From the NCBI GenBank assembly GCA_022561895.1, contig JADFQH010000052.1, forward strand, positions 1-12,732: a stretch of DNA of 12,732 nt, in the 5' to 3' direction. Positions 6,833-12,732 of this stretch are shown in pieces (positions within the stretch are counted from its first letter, which is position 1; each line of letters starts with the position of its first letter). The notes beneath the pieces were generated by a model. The model did not search any database, was not told the DNA's origin, and saw nothing but the letters and a program-made list of their open reading frames with translations. The position numbers and the translations under genes were made by a program. Source of the DNA: Methanobacteriota archaeon. Lineage in GTDB: Archaea > Halobacteriota > Halobacteria > Halobacteriales > Halalkalicoccaceae.

Positions 6833-7839
6833 TGGTAGACCTCCCGATACCGCCGCTTGACGTAGTCGTTTACGAGGTTTGCCACGAGTGTAATGAGGAA
6901 CAGCGCCAGTCCGACTGCGAACAGGCTCTGGTAGGTGATCGAGCCGACGAGCGCCGTTGAACGCGCACTCGTCACCATGTACGCCGTCATCGTCTGGACC
7001 TCGGCGAGCGGATTGCCAGTGAAGTTCGCGGTCGCGCCCGCCGCGAGTGTCACCGCCATTGTCTCGCCGATCGCTCGGCTGACCGCCAGAATGTACGAAG
7101 CGAACACGCCCGAGATCGACGCTGGCAACACGACGTTCATCGAAACGCTGTACTTCGATGCGCCGAGTGCGTACGCGCCGTTTCGAAGCTCGTCGGGAAC
7201 GGCGTTCATCGCGTCCTCGGAGATCGACATGACCATCGGAATCGTCATGACGCCGACGACGACCATCGCTGAAAGCGCGTTGTTCCGGCCGATCGAGAGT
7301 CCGAAGATCTCCAACAGTGGTCGAAGCAACACTGGCGTGACGAAGGAAACGGCGAAAAAGCCGTAGACGATCGTCGGCACACCAGCGAGAATTTCGAGGG
7401 TTGGCTTGAGGTATTTTCGGGTTCGCACGCTCGCGTACTCCGAAAGATACAGCGCCCCTGCGGTTCCGACAGGAATTGCAAGAAAGGCTGCCCCGACGGT
7501 GATCAGCAGTGTTCCAGCGAGCAGCGTCGGAATGCCGTATCGCGGGTCATCGGCGTGGGAGGGACGCCACTCGGTGTCGGTAAAAAACTCGATGAAGCTC
7601 ACTCGTTGGGTGAGTCCCTCGACTCCGAGGTTCAGGACCGAGGTCCGAACCCACTGTGAGAACGTCGCGTCGAAGAAAAAGCCCCACGTGTTGTCGAACA
7701 GCACGGCGAAGATCGCGATCGTCGTCAGCACCGTTATGCTTGTACAGCCGAAGAGAAACCGACGGATCCTCCGATCTCGTCGCTGGTCGTCGGCCACGTC
7801 GCCGGTGATCTCTAACCCATGGTCCGTATCCGTGCTCAT
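6829..7839 (-). CDS. pstC: Phosphate ABC transporter permease PstC
   Basis: The 336-residue membrane protein is the partner permease of PstA. A charged cytoplasmic leader rich in Arg and Asp (1-27) precedes a first hydrophobic segment (about 28-48). A ~50-residue extracytoplasmic stretch then follows, with the remaining membrane segments from about 105 onward. Family marks are PTLEILAGVPTIVYGFFAV (146-164), the EAA loop SEDAMNAVPDELRNGAYALG (207-226) and LAVSRAIGETMAVTLAAG (251-268). The longer first loop and the RAIGETMAV wording identify PstC rather than PstA. The start ATG at 7839 lies 13 bp after the pstS stop. Confidence 0.95.
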   Translation of the reverse strand: MSTDTDHGLEITGDVADDQRRDRRIRRFLFGCTSITVLTTIAIFAVLFDNTWGFFFDATFSQWVRTSVLNLGVEGLTQRVSFIEFFTDTEWRPSHADDPRYGIPTLLAGTLLITVGAAFLAIPVGTAGALYLSEYASVRTRKYLKPTLEILAGVPTIVYGFFAVSFVTPVLLRPLLEIFGLSIGRNNALSAMVVVGVMTIPMVMSISEDAMNAVPDELRNGAYALGASKYSVSMNVVLPASISGVFASYILAVSRAIGETMAVTLAAGATANFTGNPLAEVQTMTAYMVTSARSTALVGSITYQSLFAVGLALFLITLVANLVNDYVKRRYREVYQ

Positions 7840-7852
7840 CTATACCGTCTCG

Positions 7853-8935
7853 TTACTCTTCTTCGTCCTCGTCTTCGTCCCCTTCGCCGCCGTCGACTTC
7901 GACATCCTCGCCGGGTTCGCCACCGATCTCGGCGAAGTAGCCAACTCCGCCCCAGCCGAAGGCGTACTCGCTTTCTGCGACCCCTTCCATGATCGAGCCG
8001 GTGTCGGTGTGAGCGCTGTAGTCGGTTCGAATCGAGCCGAGTTCGCCGTTGATTTCTTCAGTAAAATAATCGAACGTTCCCGAGTCGCTGTCACGACCCC
8101 ACAGCTGGATCTCCTCGTCCGGGTACTCGTCGTCCAAGTCGCTCCACTGTTCGATCTCTGATTCGAACTCCCAGACCGCCTGAAGATCGTCGAGGGTGAT
8201 CTCTTCCATCCAGTCGTTTTGTGCGTTCTTGACGACCGCGAGACCGTCCCAACCGATCTCGTACTGACTGTACTCGACGTCGTTTGCTTCTGCCTCCTCT
8301 GCTTCCTCGTCGAGGATATCCCGGCTTGCACTCTGAATGTCCGAGCCGCCGGTAGCGAAATCCGAAAAGCCCGCACCCGTCCCCTCGGGGTTGACCGCGA
8401 CGCTTGTGCCCTCGTGTTCGTTCTCGAAATCCTCGCCTGCCGCGGAGGTGATCGGCGCAACCGTGTTCGATCCCGAGCAGTCGATCGTTCCCTCTACGCT
8501 CTCCGAATCGGGATCGATCCCCAGATCGTCGAGAACGATCTGAAACTCCTCCATGTTCTGCTCACGGGTTTCGTCGTCGGTCGCGTAGTAGCCAGTTTCA
8601 CGCGCAAAGTCGTGTTGACCCTCAAAGTAGAACTGGACGTACGATGCGATCAGGTCCGGTTGCTCTTCGAGGCTCGTGTGGTTGACGAAGATGAACAGCG
8701 GTCGGGTCAGCGGCGAGTAGACGCCGCTTTCGATGTGTTCTTCGGTCGGGTGGTAGAACTCGCCGTCCTCGTCGCTCTCGACGGCGACCGTCGAGATCGC
8801 TGCTTCCCCTCCGCCCCCTGCCTGTTCCAGAAAGCCGGTACAGCCCGCAAGGCCACCGACCCCTGTTGCACCCACGCCAGTAAGGAACTTTCGTCGCGAT
8901 ACGAGATCCGTGGTAGTTGGATCGGTTGCCATCAT
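7853..8935 (-). CDS. pstS: Phosphate-binding lipoprotein PstS, apparently circularly permuted
   Basis: This is the phosphate receptor of the transporter, anchored outside the membrane. The 360-residue precursor has a twin-arginine motif SRRKFL (13-18) and lipobox LAGC with lipid-accepting C32, then a Gly/Glu linker. Phosphate-binding landmarks of the family are present: CSGSNTVAPIT (153-163), EGTGAGF (184-190), SASRDI (202-207) and SDSGTFDYFTE (283-293). The order is unusual. In ordinary PstS the stretch SPLSRPLFIYVN and the following helix close the protein, after the strand ending VxVDG. Here VAVESDEDGEFYHPTEEHI and SPLTRPLFIFVN (residues 50-85), with the helix and ETGYYATDDE (112-121), come first, and the protein ends at VEVDGG plus an acidic tail (345-360). 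The parts are complete but rotated. Two ATGs (8935, 8932) are possible starts. It is the first gene of the operon and has its own promoter region. Confidence 0.93.
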   Translation of the reverse strand: MMATDPTTTDLVSRRKFLTGVGATGVGGLAGCTGFLEQAGGGGEAAISTVAVESDEDGEFYHPTEEHIESGVYSPLTRPLFIFVNHTSLEEQPDLIASYVQFYFEGQHDFARETGYYATDDETREQNMEEFQIVLDDLGIDPDSESVEGTIDCSGSNTVAPITSAAGEDFENEHEGTSVAVNPEGTGAGFSDFATGGSDIQSASRDILDEEAEEAEANDVEYSQYEIGWDGLAVVKNAQNDWMEEITLDDLQAVWEFESEIEQWSDLDDEYPDEEIQLWGRDSDSGTFDYFTEEINGELGSIRTDYSAHTDTGSIMEGVAESEYAFGWGGVGYFAEIGGEPGEDVEVDGGEGDEDEDEEE

Positions 8936-8974
8936 CCGGAGCGAGTTCGAGAGGGAGTAAATACTCTTCTAAGA

Positions 8975-9000
8975 GATATATATAGCAGTTAGTAGCTATA
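8975..9000 (-). promoter_or_regulatory. pstS operon TATA box with overlapping inverted repeat
   Basis: On the minus strand TGCTATATATATC (8987-8975) lies about 49 bp before the pstS ATG, placing transcription start near 8955. A 6+6 inverted repeat, TATAGC-N8-GCTATA (8981-9000), overlaps the upstream edge of the box, where the BRE would lie, so a protein bound there could block TBP/TFB. The repeat is seen directly; the operator role is inferred. Confidence 0.5.
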
Positions 9001-9215
9001 GATACAGCTCTGTTCGAGTACGCAACCACCGCTGTGTGCCTCGTCCGATTCCGACCGACTACCGGTGAAGATGGACTCTATGTGGTTAAAACATGCGTTT
9101 CATCCGTTTCGATAATTGTTGGAAGCACGAAGGAAATTACTAGAAATCGATATTTTAGACGAGGCTGACGCGGGTCCCAAAACGAACCATCGTTCCGTAT
9201 CGATCCGCGCGAATT

Positions 9216-9227
9216 TGCTATATAGAT
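9216..9227 (+). promoter_or_regulatory. Putative TATA box of the AbrB-PhoU gene
   Basis: TGCTATATAGAT lies 47 bp before the ATG at 9266 and shares its first nine bases with the pstS box on the other strand. It implies a leader of about 15-20 bases. A second candidate, TTTATG at 9237-9242, would suit a leaderless start instead, so the assignment is not firm. Confidence 0.4.
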
Positions 9228-9265
9228 TTAGAAGGGTTTATGCACCACCGATCAAACCATATCGC

Positions 9266-10279
9266 ATGGAGGTCCGAAAGGTCCAGATCACGGGTGGATC
9301 GACGTATACCGTCTCGCTGCCGAAGGAGTGGGCAACGGAGTCGGGGATCGAGGCGGGAACCAGGCTTGCCTTCTACCCCGAAGGGGACACGCTCATTGCG
9401 GCCCCCTCGGACGTACCAAACGAAGCAAGCACGAGACTTTCGGTCGAGGACGTATACGCACAGGAACTCGAAAGTCGGCTGATCACACTGTACATCAACG
9501 GCTTCAGCGAGATCGTCGTCGAAGCGAATCGAATCGCGACCGGCCAACGGCGGGTGGTCCGAGGGATGGCGACGGATCTCGTGGGTTTTGAAGTCAGTGC
9601 AGAAACCGAAGATCGGATCGTGCTCCGGGATTTTTTGGACTCCTCGGAGCTGTCGTTCCACAGCACGGTCATGCAGATGCGTCTGCTTGCGCTGTCGATG
9701 CTAGAGGACGTTACCGCAGGACTGCTCGATGGCGAGTCCGAACAGATCGACGAAATCGCCTCCCGTGACGACGATGTCGATCGGTTGTGGTACGTCACCT
9801 CGCGGCTGTTTCGGTCGGTTCTTCGGGACCCGCGTGCGGCCGCCGGTGTCGATCTCGACCGCGAGACCTGTTTCGATTACCGGACGTGTGCGAGACAGAT
9901 CGAGCGCATCGCGGATCACACGGTCAAAATCGCGGGCCACGGAAGCGATCTCGGCGATCTTCCACAGGAGGTTCACGAACCGCTCTCAGCGCTCGAATCA
10001 GAATCACGGGCCGTCATCGAGAACGCGATGGACGCTTTTCTCGTCGAAGATCGGGATCGGGCGACTGAGCTTGCAACGGCGACCCTTACACGAGCCAGCG
10101 AAATGGATTCACACACGAGAACGATCGACGAACAGCTGAGAACGATCGATCCCGCCGACGCCCAACTACTGGGGCTGATCGTCGACTCGCTCTCTCGTAT
10201 CGGGGATTATGGTGCGAACATCGCGGAAACCGCACTCCAGAAGGCCGCCCCGTCACCGGAGACGTATAGTAGCCGTTGA
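9266..10279 (+). CDS. Phosphate-uptake regulator with AbrB-type N-terminus and PhoU domains
   Basis: The 337-residue protein has two parts. Residues 1-50, starting EVRKVQITGGSTYTVSLPKE, form an AbrB/MazE-like swapped-hairpin DNA-binding domain (KVQ, then SLPKEW, then G.EAGTRL). Residues about 125-325 contain PhoU-type helices with QIERIADHTVKIA (211-223) and DSLSRIGDYGANIAETAL (307-324). The architecture is common in archaea and suggests a PhoU that binds DNA itself, coupling transporter state to transcription. That would fit a group lacking PhoBR. The start is the ATG at 9266, where the AbrB domain begins; an upstream in-frame TTG at 9116 would add a non-homologous leader. It is divergent from the pst operon and in the same direction as the alkaline phosphatase, so both are plausible targets. 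The last codons (TAT AGT AGC CGT TGA) lie inside the left arm of repeat element E3. Confidence 0.92.
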   Translation: MEVRKVQITGGSTYTVSLPKEWATESGIEAGTRLAFYPEGDTLIAAPSDVPNEASTRLSVEDVYAQELESRLITLYINGFSEIVVEANRIATGQRRVVRGMATDLVGFEVSAETEDRIVLRDFLDSSELSFHSTVMQMRLLALSMLEDVTAGLLDGESEQIDEIASRDDDVDRLWYVTSRLFRSVLRDPRAAAGVDLDRETCFDYRTCARQIERIADHTVKIAGHGSDLGDLPQEVHEPLSALESESRAVIENAMDAFLVEDRDRATELATATLTRASEMDSHTRTIDEQLRTIDPADAQLLGLIVDSLSRIGDYGANIAETALQKAAPSPETYSSR

Positions 10280-10375
10280 AACTGTTTGCACACTGCTTGC
10301 CCGTCCCGGCCGATGCTGCGGCCATCGGCCGGGAATCCGCATGCGAGTATGCAGTGACGTTCAACGGCTACTATA
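10265..10375 (+). repeat. Structured inverted-repeat element E3 (111 bp) overlapping the end of the AbrB-PhoU gene
   Basis: Perfect 16-bp arms (TATAGTAGCCGTTGAA at 10265-10280; reverse complement at 10360-10375) enclose a perfect 12-bp inner stem (10304-10315 with 10323-10334, loop CTGCGGC) and an intermediate six-base pairing (CACTGC 10291-10296 with GCAGTG 10351-10356). The left arm contains the final four codons and stop of the upstream gene. As in the other two elements, the arm starts with ATA after at most one base, ends in AA and runs into A(A)CTGT or ACCGT on the gene strand. It is a terminator-like or mobile-element-like structure; function inferred. Confidence 0.78.
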
Positions 10376-10538
10376 GGTTCTCGTTTTCTGTAACCCACAT
10401 ACAGTATCGATCGTAACCGATTGCCGATCTAACTCCGGAACGATCGGCGACCGGTGTATATCGGCGTACGATTGGGGCTGTACCACTCAATAGATCTATT
10501 ATAAACGCTCATTCCGTCGCCGCGCGTGGGTCGAATCG
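10376..10538. other. Intergenic stretch before the 73-residue gene
   Basis: No gene is supported here. A nested but asymmetric hairpin is possible: ATCGTA (10410-10415) with TACGAT (10467-10472), enclosing GCCGATC (10423-10429) with GATCGGC (10442-10448). It is weaker than the three main elements. The end of the stretch holds the promoter described separately. Confidence 0.4.
10489..10505 (+). promoter_or_regulatory. 12-bp palindrome overlapping a TATA box
   Basis: AATAGATCTATT (10489-10500) is a perfect palindrome that runs into TATTATAAAC, a TATA-like box about 35-40 bp before the ATG at 10539. An operator overlapping the upstream face of the TATA box is plausible. A shorter version, AATAGATCTA, occurs at 365-374 upstream of the UbiA-family gene. 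Confidence 0.42.
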
Positions 10539-10760
10539 ATGGCACGCGAGAAAACGGTCACCTATGAGGGTCCAGACGGCGCAGAAACAACGGCTGTCGA
10601 GGATCTCGGTTACGATGAAATCACCGAATCCTGGCGGTTCGAGCGGGAATTGGACGGGGAGATCGAAACGGTTCAACTGCCCCAAAAACGGCTATATCGA
10701 ATCACCCACACGCGCGAAGTCGAGGGGCAAACCGGTCGCGACGAGTACGGCCATCCGTAG
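10539..10760 (+). CDS. Small charged protein of unknown function (73 aa)
   Basis: I do not recognise this 73-residue protein. It starts MAREKTVTYEGPDG and is rich in Glu, Asp, Arg and Thr, with no Cys, no membrane segment and no signal peptide. The segment YDEITESWRFERELDGEIET followed by VQLPQKRLYRI suggests a small beta-rich fold with alternating charged and aromatic residues. Support for it being a gene comes from a TATA-like box (TATTATAAAC) at a suitable distance upstream, an acidic composition like its neighbours, and an otherwise empty interval. It lies between the AbrB-PhoU regulator and the alkaline phosphatase in the same direction but is separated from each by gaps with their own promoter-like sequences. 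A link to phosphate metabolism is positional only. Confidence 0.65.
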   Translation: MAREKTVTYEGPDGAETTAVEDLGYDEITESWRFERELDGEIETVQLPQKRLYRITHTREVEGQTGRDEYGHP

Positions 10761-10804
10761 CGGTACCGAGCAGTCCTGAGTACAACATAGCAGAATTTGG
10801 TTTC

Positions 10805-10825
10805 TATAAGTATATTATAAAATTA
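10805..10825 (+). promoter_or_regulatory. Putative alkaline phosphatase promoter
   Basis: An AT-rich patch contains TATAA-GTATA-TTATA (10805-10819) followed by AAAATTA, about 35-45 bp before the ATG at 10855. The TATA core at about 10815-10820 gives a start of transcription close to 10845, so the mRNA would have a very short leader. The 5+5 inverted repeat within it may be a regulator site or a chance effect of the AT-rich bases. Confidence 0.45.
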
Positions 10826-10854
10826 CTTTATCTGATGTCGGAACCACACTGGTG

Positions 10855-12732
10855 ATGTCCAATATACAGGGCAGAGATGGCGAGAAGGACAGTCAGAGCG
10901 CTTTCGCGAACCGACGAACGTTCATGGGTGCTGTTGGCGCGCTCGCGGGCGCGAGCGCGCTTGGCGGGAACGCCCTTGCGGGGGACGATCACGAGGGGAG
11001 CGAGAGCGAGGGCGATCGGGAGGGTGGGGATGCGCATAACGCTATCCTCGTGATTCCCGATGGTGGCGCGCAGGCTCATATTAGCGGCGCTCGATATCTG
11101 AAGGCGTACCAAGAGGATTCCGAAGAGTTCCCACTCAACATCACCCCCGGCGGGACGACGCTGCACGTCGATCGGGCCGAGCAGATCGGTGGTATGAGTA
11201 CCTATCCGGACGATCCAGATCTCCTCGTCACGGACTCAGGTGCGGCGGGGTCCGCGATGGCCACTGGAACGAAAACCTATAACGGCGCGATCTCGGGAGT
11301 CGGAAGCGAAGACGACTTTACTCCCATCGGAACAGTGCTCGAAGCCGCCCATGAACAGGGGATGGCAACGGGGCTCGTGACCACGACCGAGATCACCCAC
11401 GCCACGCCTGCAGTGTTCGCCTCACACGTCCCCGACCGTGGGATGGGCGAGGAGATCGCCCGCCAGTACGTCGAGAACGCGAACGTCGACGTGCTCTTGG
11501 GAGGGGGCAAGGACCACTTCGATCCCGACGAGCGCGCGGATGGCGAGGACATGATCGGGCAGGCTCAAGAACAGGGCTACCAGTACGTCGAAACCGCGGA
11601 CGAGCTCGCGGGAATCGATTCAGGCAAACTGCTCGGGCTGTTCGGAAGCGAGACGGACCGTTCGACACACATGAGCTACTACGTCGATCGGGAATACGTC
11701 GACGACACCGACGAACCCGGACTCGTCGAAATGACCGAGAAGGCGATCTCGCTGCTCTCAGAGTGCGAAGAGGGCTTCTTCCTGATGGTTGAGTCGGGCC
11801 GGATCGATCATCAGGGGCACGCTCATGACAACACGATCACCCACGAACAGCTGGAGTGTGACGAGGTCTTCGGGACCGTGCTCGATTTCACGGAGGACGA
11901 TTCGACCCCAGAGACGCTCGCGATCCAGGTCGCGGAAGCGGTCACGGACTACGGGCGGACCCTCGGCAAGCGCGGAGCGATCGTGCTCGCCGTCTACGGC
12001 GGACAGCCGATTCACCTCCAGCTCAAGGCGCTGCGCCGCGGCGTCCAGGTCGTGATCGGGACCCCCGGTCGGGTGAAGGATCACCTCGAGCGCGGCACCC
12101 TCGACCTGAGCGGCGTGCGGTTCTTCGGCCTCGACGAGGCCGACGAGATGCTCAAGATGGGCTTCATCGAGGACGTGGAGTGGATCCTGGACCACGCCCC
12201 CGCCGAGCGTCAGATCGCGCTGTTCTCGGCCACCCTTCCCCCGCCGATCCGATCGATCGCCGAGCGCTACCAGCGCCAGCCTGTCGACGTCTCCATCACG
12301 CACAAGACGCTGACCGTCCCGAAGACCGAGCAGCTGTGCCTGAAGGTCTACGGCATTCGCGAGAAGGACGAGGCCGTCGAACGCATCCTTCAGGCCGAAG
12401 ACCACGAAGCGATCCTGATCTTCGCGGCCACCCGGGTGGCGTGCGAGGACCTGGCCAAGCGACTCCAGGCCCGCGGACAAGACGTCGAGAGCGTGCACGG
12501 CGGCATGAGCCAGGTGCAGCGGGAGTCGGTCGTGCGCCGGCTTCGCGCCAAGCGGACCCGCGTGATCGTAGCGACGGACGTCGCCGCTCGCGGCCTCGAC
12601 GTCGACCACATCGGGCTCGTGATCAACTACGACCTGCCCCGCGACCGCGAGGTCTACGTGCACCGGATCGGTCGCACGGGCCGCGCCGGACGCGCCGGCC
12701 GCTCGATCAGCTTCTTTCGCCCACGCGACCGC
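10855..12732 (+). CDS. Tat-exported alkaline phosphatase, truncated and joined in frame to a DEAD-box helicase
   Basis: The frame is open for 626 codons to the window edge. Residues 1-357 are an alkaline phosphatase, which frees phosphate from organic phosphate esters outside the cell. The protein has a twin-arginine leader (NRRTFMGAVGALAG, 19-32), metal-ligand Asp in IPDGGAQ (D69), nucleophile S128 in VTDSGAAGSAMATG, HATPA (182-186, with His where E. coli has D153), and VESGRIDHQGHAHD (E313, D318, H322). It then leaves the family just before the expected TADHE motif, so the last zinc ligands (counterparts of D369, H370 and H412) are missing. From about residue 358 the sequence is a helicase, described separately. 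A real organism would gain neither activity from this product. The phosphatase is genuine as far as it goes and fits the Pho cluster. The start could also be the GTG at 10852. Confidence 0.88.
   Translation, partial: MSNIQGRDGEKDSQSAFANRRTFMGAVGALAGASALGGNALAGDDHEGSESEGDREGGDAHNAILVIPDGGAQAHISGARYLKAYQEDSEEFPLNITPGGTTLHVDRAEQIGGMSTYPDDPDLLVTDSGAAGSAMATGTKTYNGAISGVGSEDDFTPIGTVLEAAHEQGMATGLVTTTEITHATPAVFASHVPDRGMGEEIARQYVENANVDVLLGGGKDHFDPDERADGEDMIGQAQEQGYQYVETADELAGIDSGKLLGLFGSETDRSTHMSYYVDREYVDDTDEPGLVEMTEKAISLLSECEEGFFLMVESGRIDHQGHAHDNTITHEQLECDEVFGTVLDFTEDDSTPETLAIQVAEAVTDYGRTLGKRGAIVLAVYGGQPIHLQLKALRRGVQVVIGTPGRVKDHLERGTLDLSGVRFFGLDEADEMLKMGFIEDVEWILDHAPAERQIALFSATLPPPIRSIAERYQRQPVDVSITHKTLTVPKTEQLCLKVYGIREKDEAVERILQAEDHEAILIFAATRVACEDLAKRLQARGQDVESVHGGMSQVQRESVVRRLRAKRTRVIVATDVAARGLDVDHIGLVINYDLPRDREVYVHRIGRTGRAGRAGRSISFFRPRDR
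11916..11925. other. Probable chimera junction
   Basis: The phosphatase reading ...STPETLAI would be expected to continue toward VTADHE, while the helicase would be expected to read PTRELAIQVAEA. The bases GCTCGCGATC (Leu-Ala-Ile) could be common to both, which makes them a likely point for a false join on a short shared sequence. Acidic excess in the protein disappears from here on. Confidence 0.6.
11917..12732 (+). other. DEAD-box RNA helicase segment lacking its N-terminus (foreign, bacterial type)
   Basis: Residues about 355-626 of the open frame are an ATP-dependent RNA helicase of the DeaD/CshA type. Visible motifs are the end of Ia (LAIQVAEA), TPGR (403-406, Ib), DEAD (427-430, II), SAT (458-460, III), IFAATRVACEDLAKRL (522-537, IV), VATDVAARGLDV (572-583, V) and HRIGRTGRAGR (603-613, VI). 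The Q motif and Walker A (motif I) are absent, so it could not bind ATP normally. Its charge (about 36 D/E and 43 K/R) is not that of a salt-in haloarchaeal protein, and third positions are visibly richer in G/C than upstream. No start codon or promoter is evident at the join. The most likely explanation is DNA from another organism, a bacterium by the look of the protein. The C-terminus continues past the window. Confidence 0.85.

Larger units (their letters stand above)
8936..9265. promoter_or_regulatory. Divergent control region between pstS and the AbrB-PhoU gene
   Basis: These 330 bases contain no supported gene. Both ends carry an archaeal TATA-like box with the shared wording TGCTATATA, 47-49 bp before each start codon. 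The middle (about 9080-9170) is AT-rich with only short chance frames. The pstS side also holds the imperfect palindrome GAGTA-AA-TACTC at 8955-8966, near the expected transcription start. The layout fits joint control of two opposite transcripts by one factor. Confidence 0.6.

Noticed and set aside
9116..9265. An N-terminal extension of the AbrB-PhoU protein from a TTG at 9116
   Set aside because: The AbrB-like domain begins exactly at the ATG at 9266. The extension reads through the TATA-like box and has no family resemblance.
10835..10855. A short leader peptide (MSEPHW then stop) overlapping the phosphatase start as TGATG
   Set aside because: Six codons are too few to judge, and the predicted transcription start is at or after this ATG, so it is probably not translated.
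11758..12663. A 301-codon minus-strand open frame opposite the helicase segment
   Set aside because: It is the antisense shadow of a GC-rich helicase frame whose plus-strand translation shows all expected motifs. The minus-strand translation shows no recognisable domain.
10855..12732. A true phosphatase-helicase fusion protein
   Set aside because: Both halves lack essential catalytic motifs at the join and differ sharply in charge composition, so a chimera explains the data better.
1..12732. tRNA, rRNA, CRISPR arrays or insertion sequences with a transposase
   Set aside because: No cloverleaf, rRNA-like stretch, regularly spaced repeats or transposase frame was seen by eye. The only repeats are the three stem-loop elements described.

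Overview
The window looks like a chromosome segment of a haloarchaeon (class Halobacteria; genus not determinable by eye). The predicted proteins are strongly acidic, Tat-type twin-arginine signals precede a lipobox (PstS) and a secreted phosphatase, TATA-like boxes sit at archaeal distances from start codons, and the gene families are typical of that group. The last ~800 bases do not fit this picture and look like a foreign, bacterial-type sequence joined in frame.

Layout. Bases 1-337 (minus): N-terminal part of a UbiA-family membrane prenyltransferase. 519-1892 (minus): class I photolyase. 2004-3931 (minus): a two-gene nucleotide-sugar unit, GDP-mannose 4,6-dehydratase plus an RmlD-like reductase, probably making a GDP-deoxyhexose for surface glycans. 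3984-8935 (minus): a tight phosphate operon in the order pstS-pstC-pstA-pstB-phoU, followed by a small CX5R phosphatase/arsenate-reductase-like gene. Four-base ATGA overlaps link pstC/pstA and pstA/pstB, and pstB abuts phoU. 8936-9265: a divergent control region. 9266-10279 (plus): a second PhoU protein with an AbrB-type N-terminus, the likely regulator. 10539-10760 (plus): an unrecognised 73-residue protein. From 10855 (plus): a Tat-exported alkaline phosphatase. Phosphate release (phosphatase), capture (PstS), import (PstCAB) and control (two PhoU proteins) thus sit together, a probable Pho regulon.

The most notable observations are these. (1) PstS appears circularly permuted: the segment that is normally C-terminal (SPLTRPLFIFVN and the following helix) sits directly after the lipobox, and the normally N-terminal phosphate-binding loop begins only near residue 150. 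(2) Three structured inverted-repeat elements (435-514, 1921-1999, 10265-10375) each have perfect 16-bp outer arms and lie at the 3' end of a gene in the same orientation. The first two share architecture with compensatory changes in their stems. (3) The alkaline phosphatase reading frame runs without a stop into a DEAD-box RNA helicase lacking its N-terminal motifs. Charge composition switches abruptly at the join (about 70 D/E against 18 K/R before it, 36 against 43 after it), which points to an assembly or library chimera rather than a real fusion.
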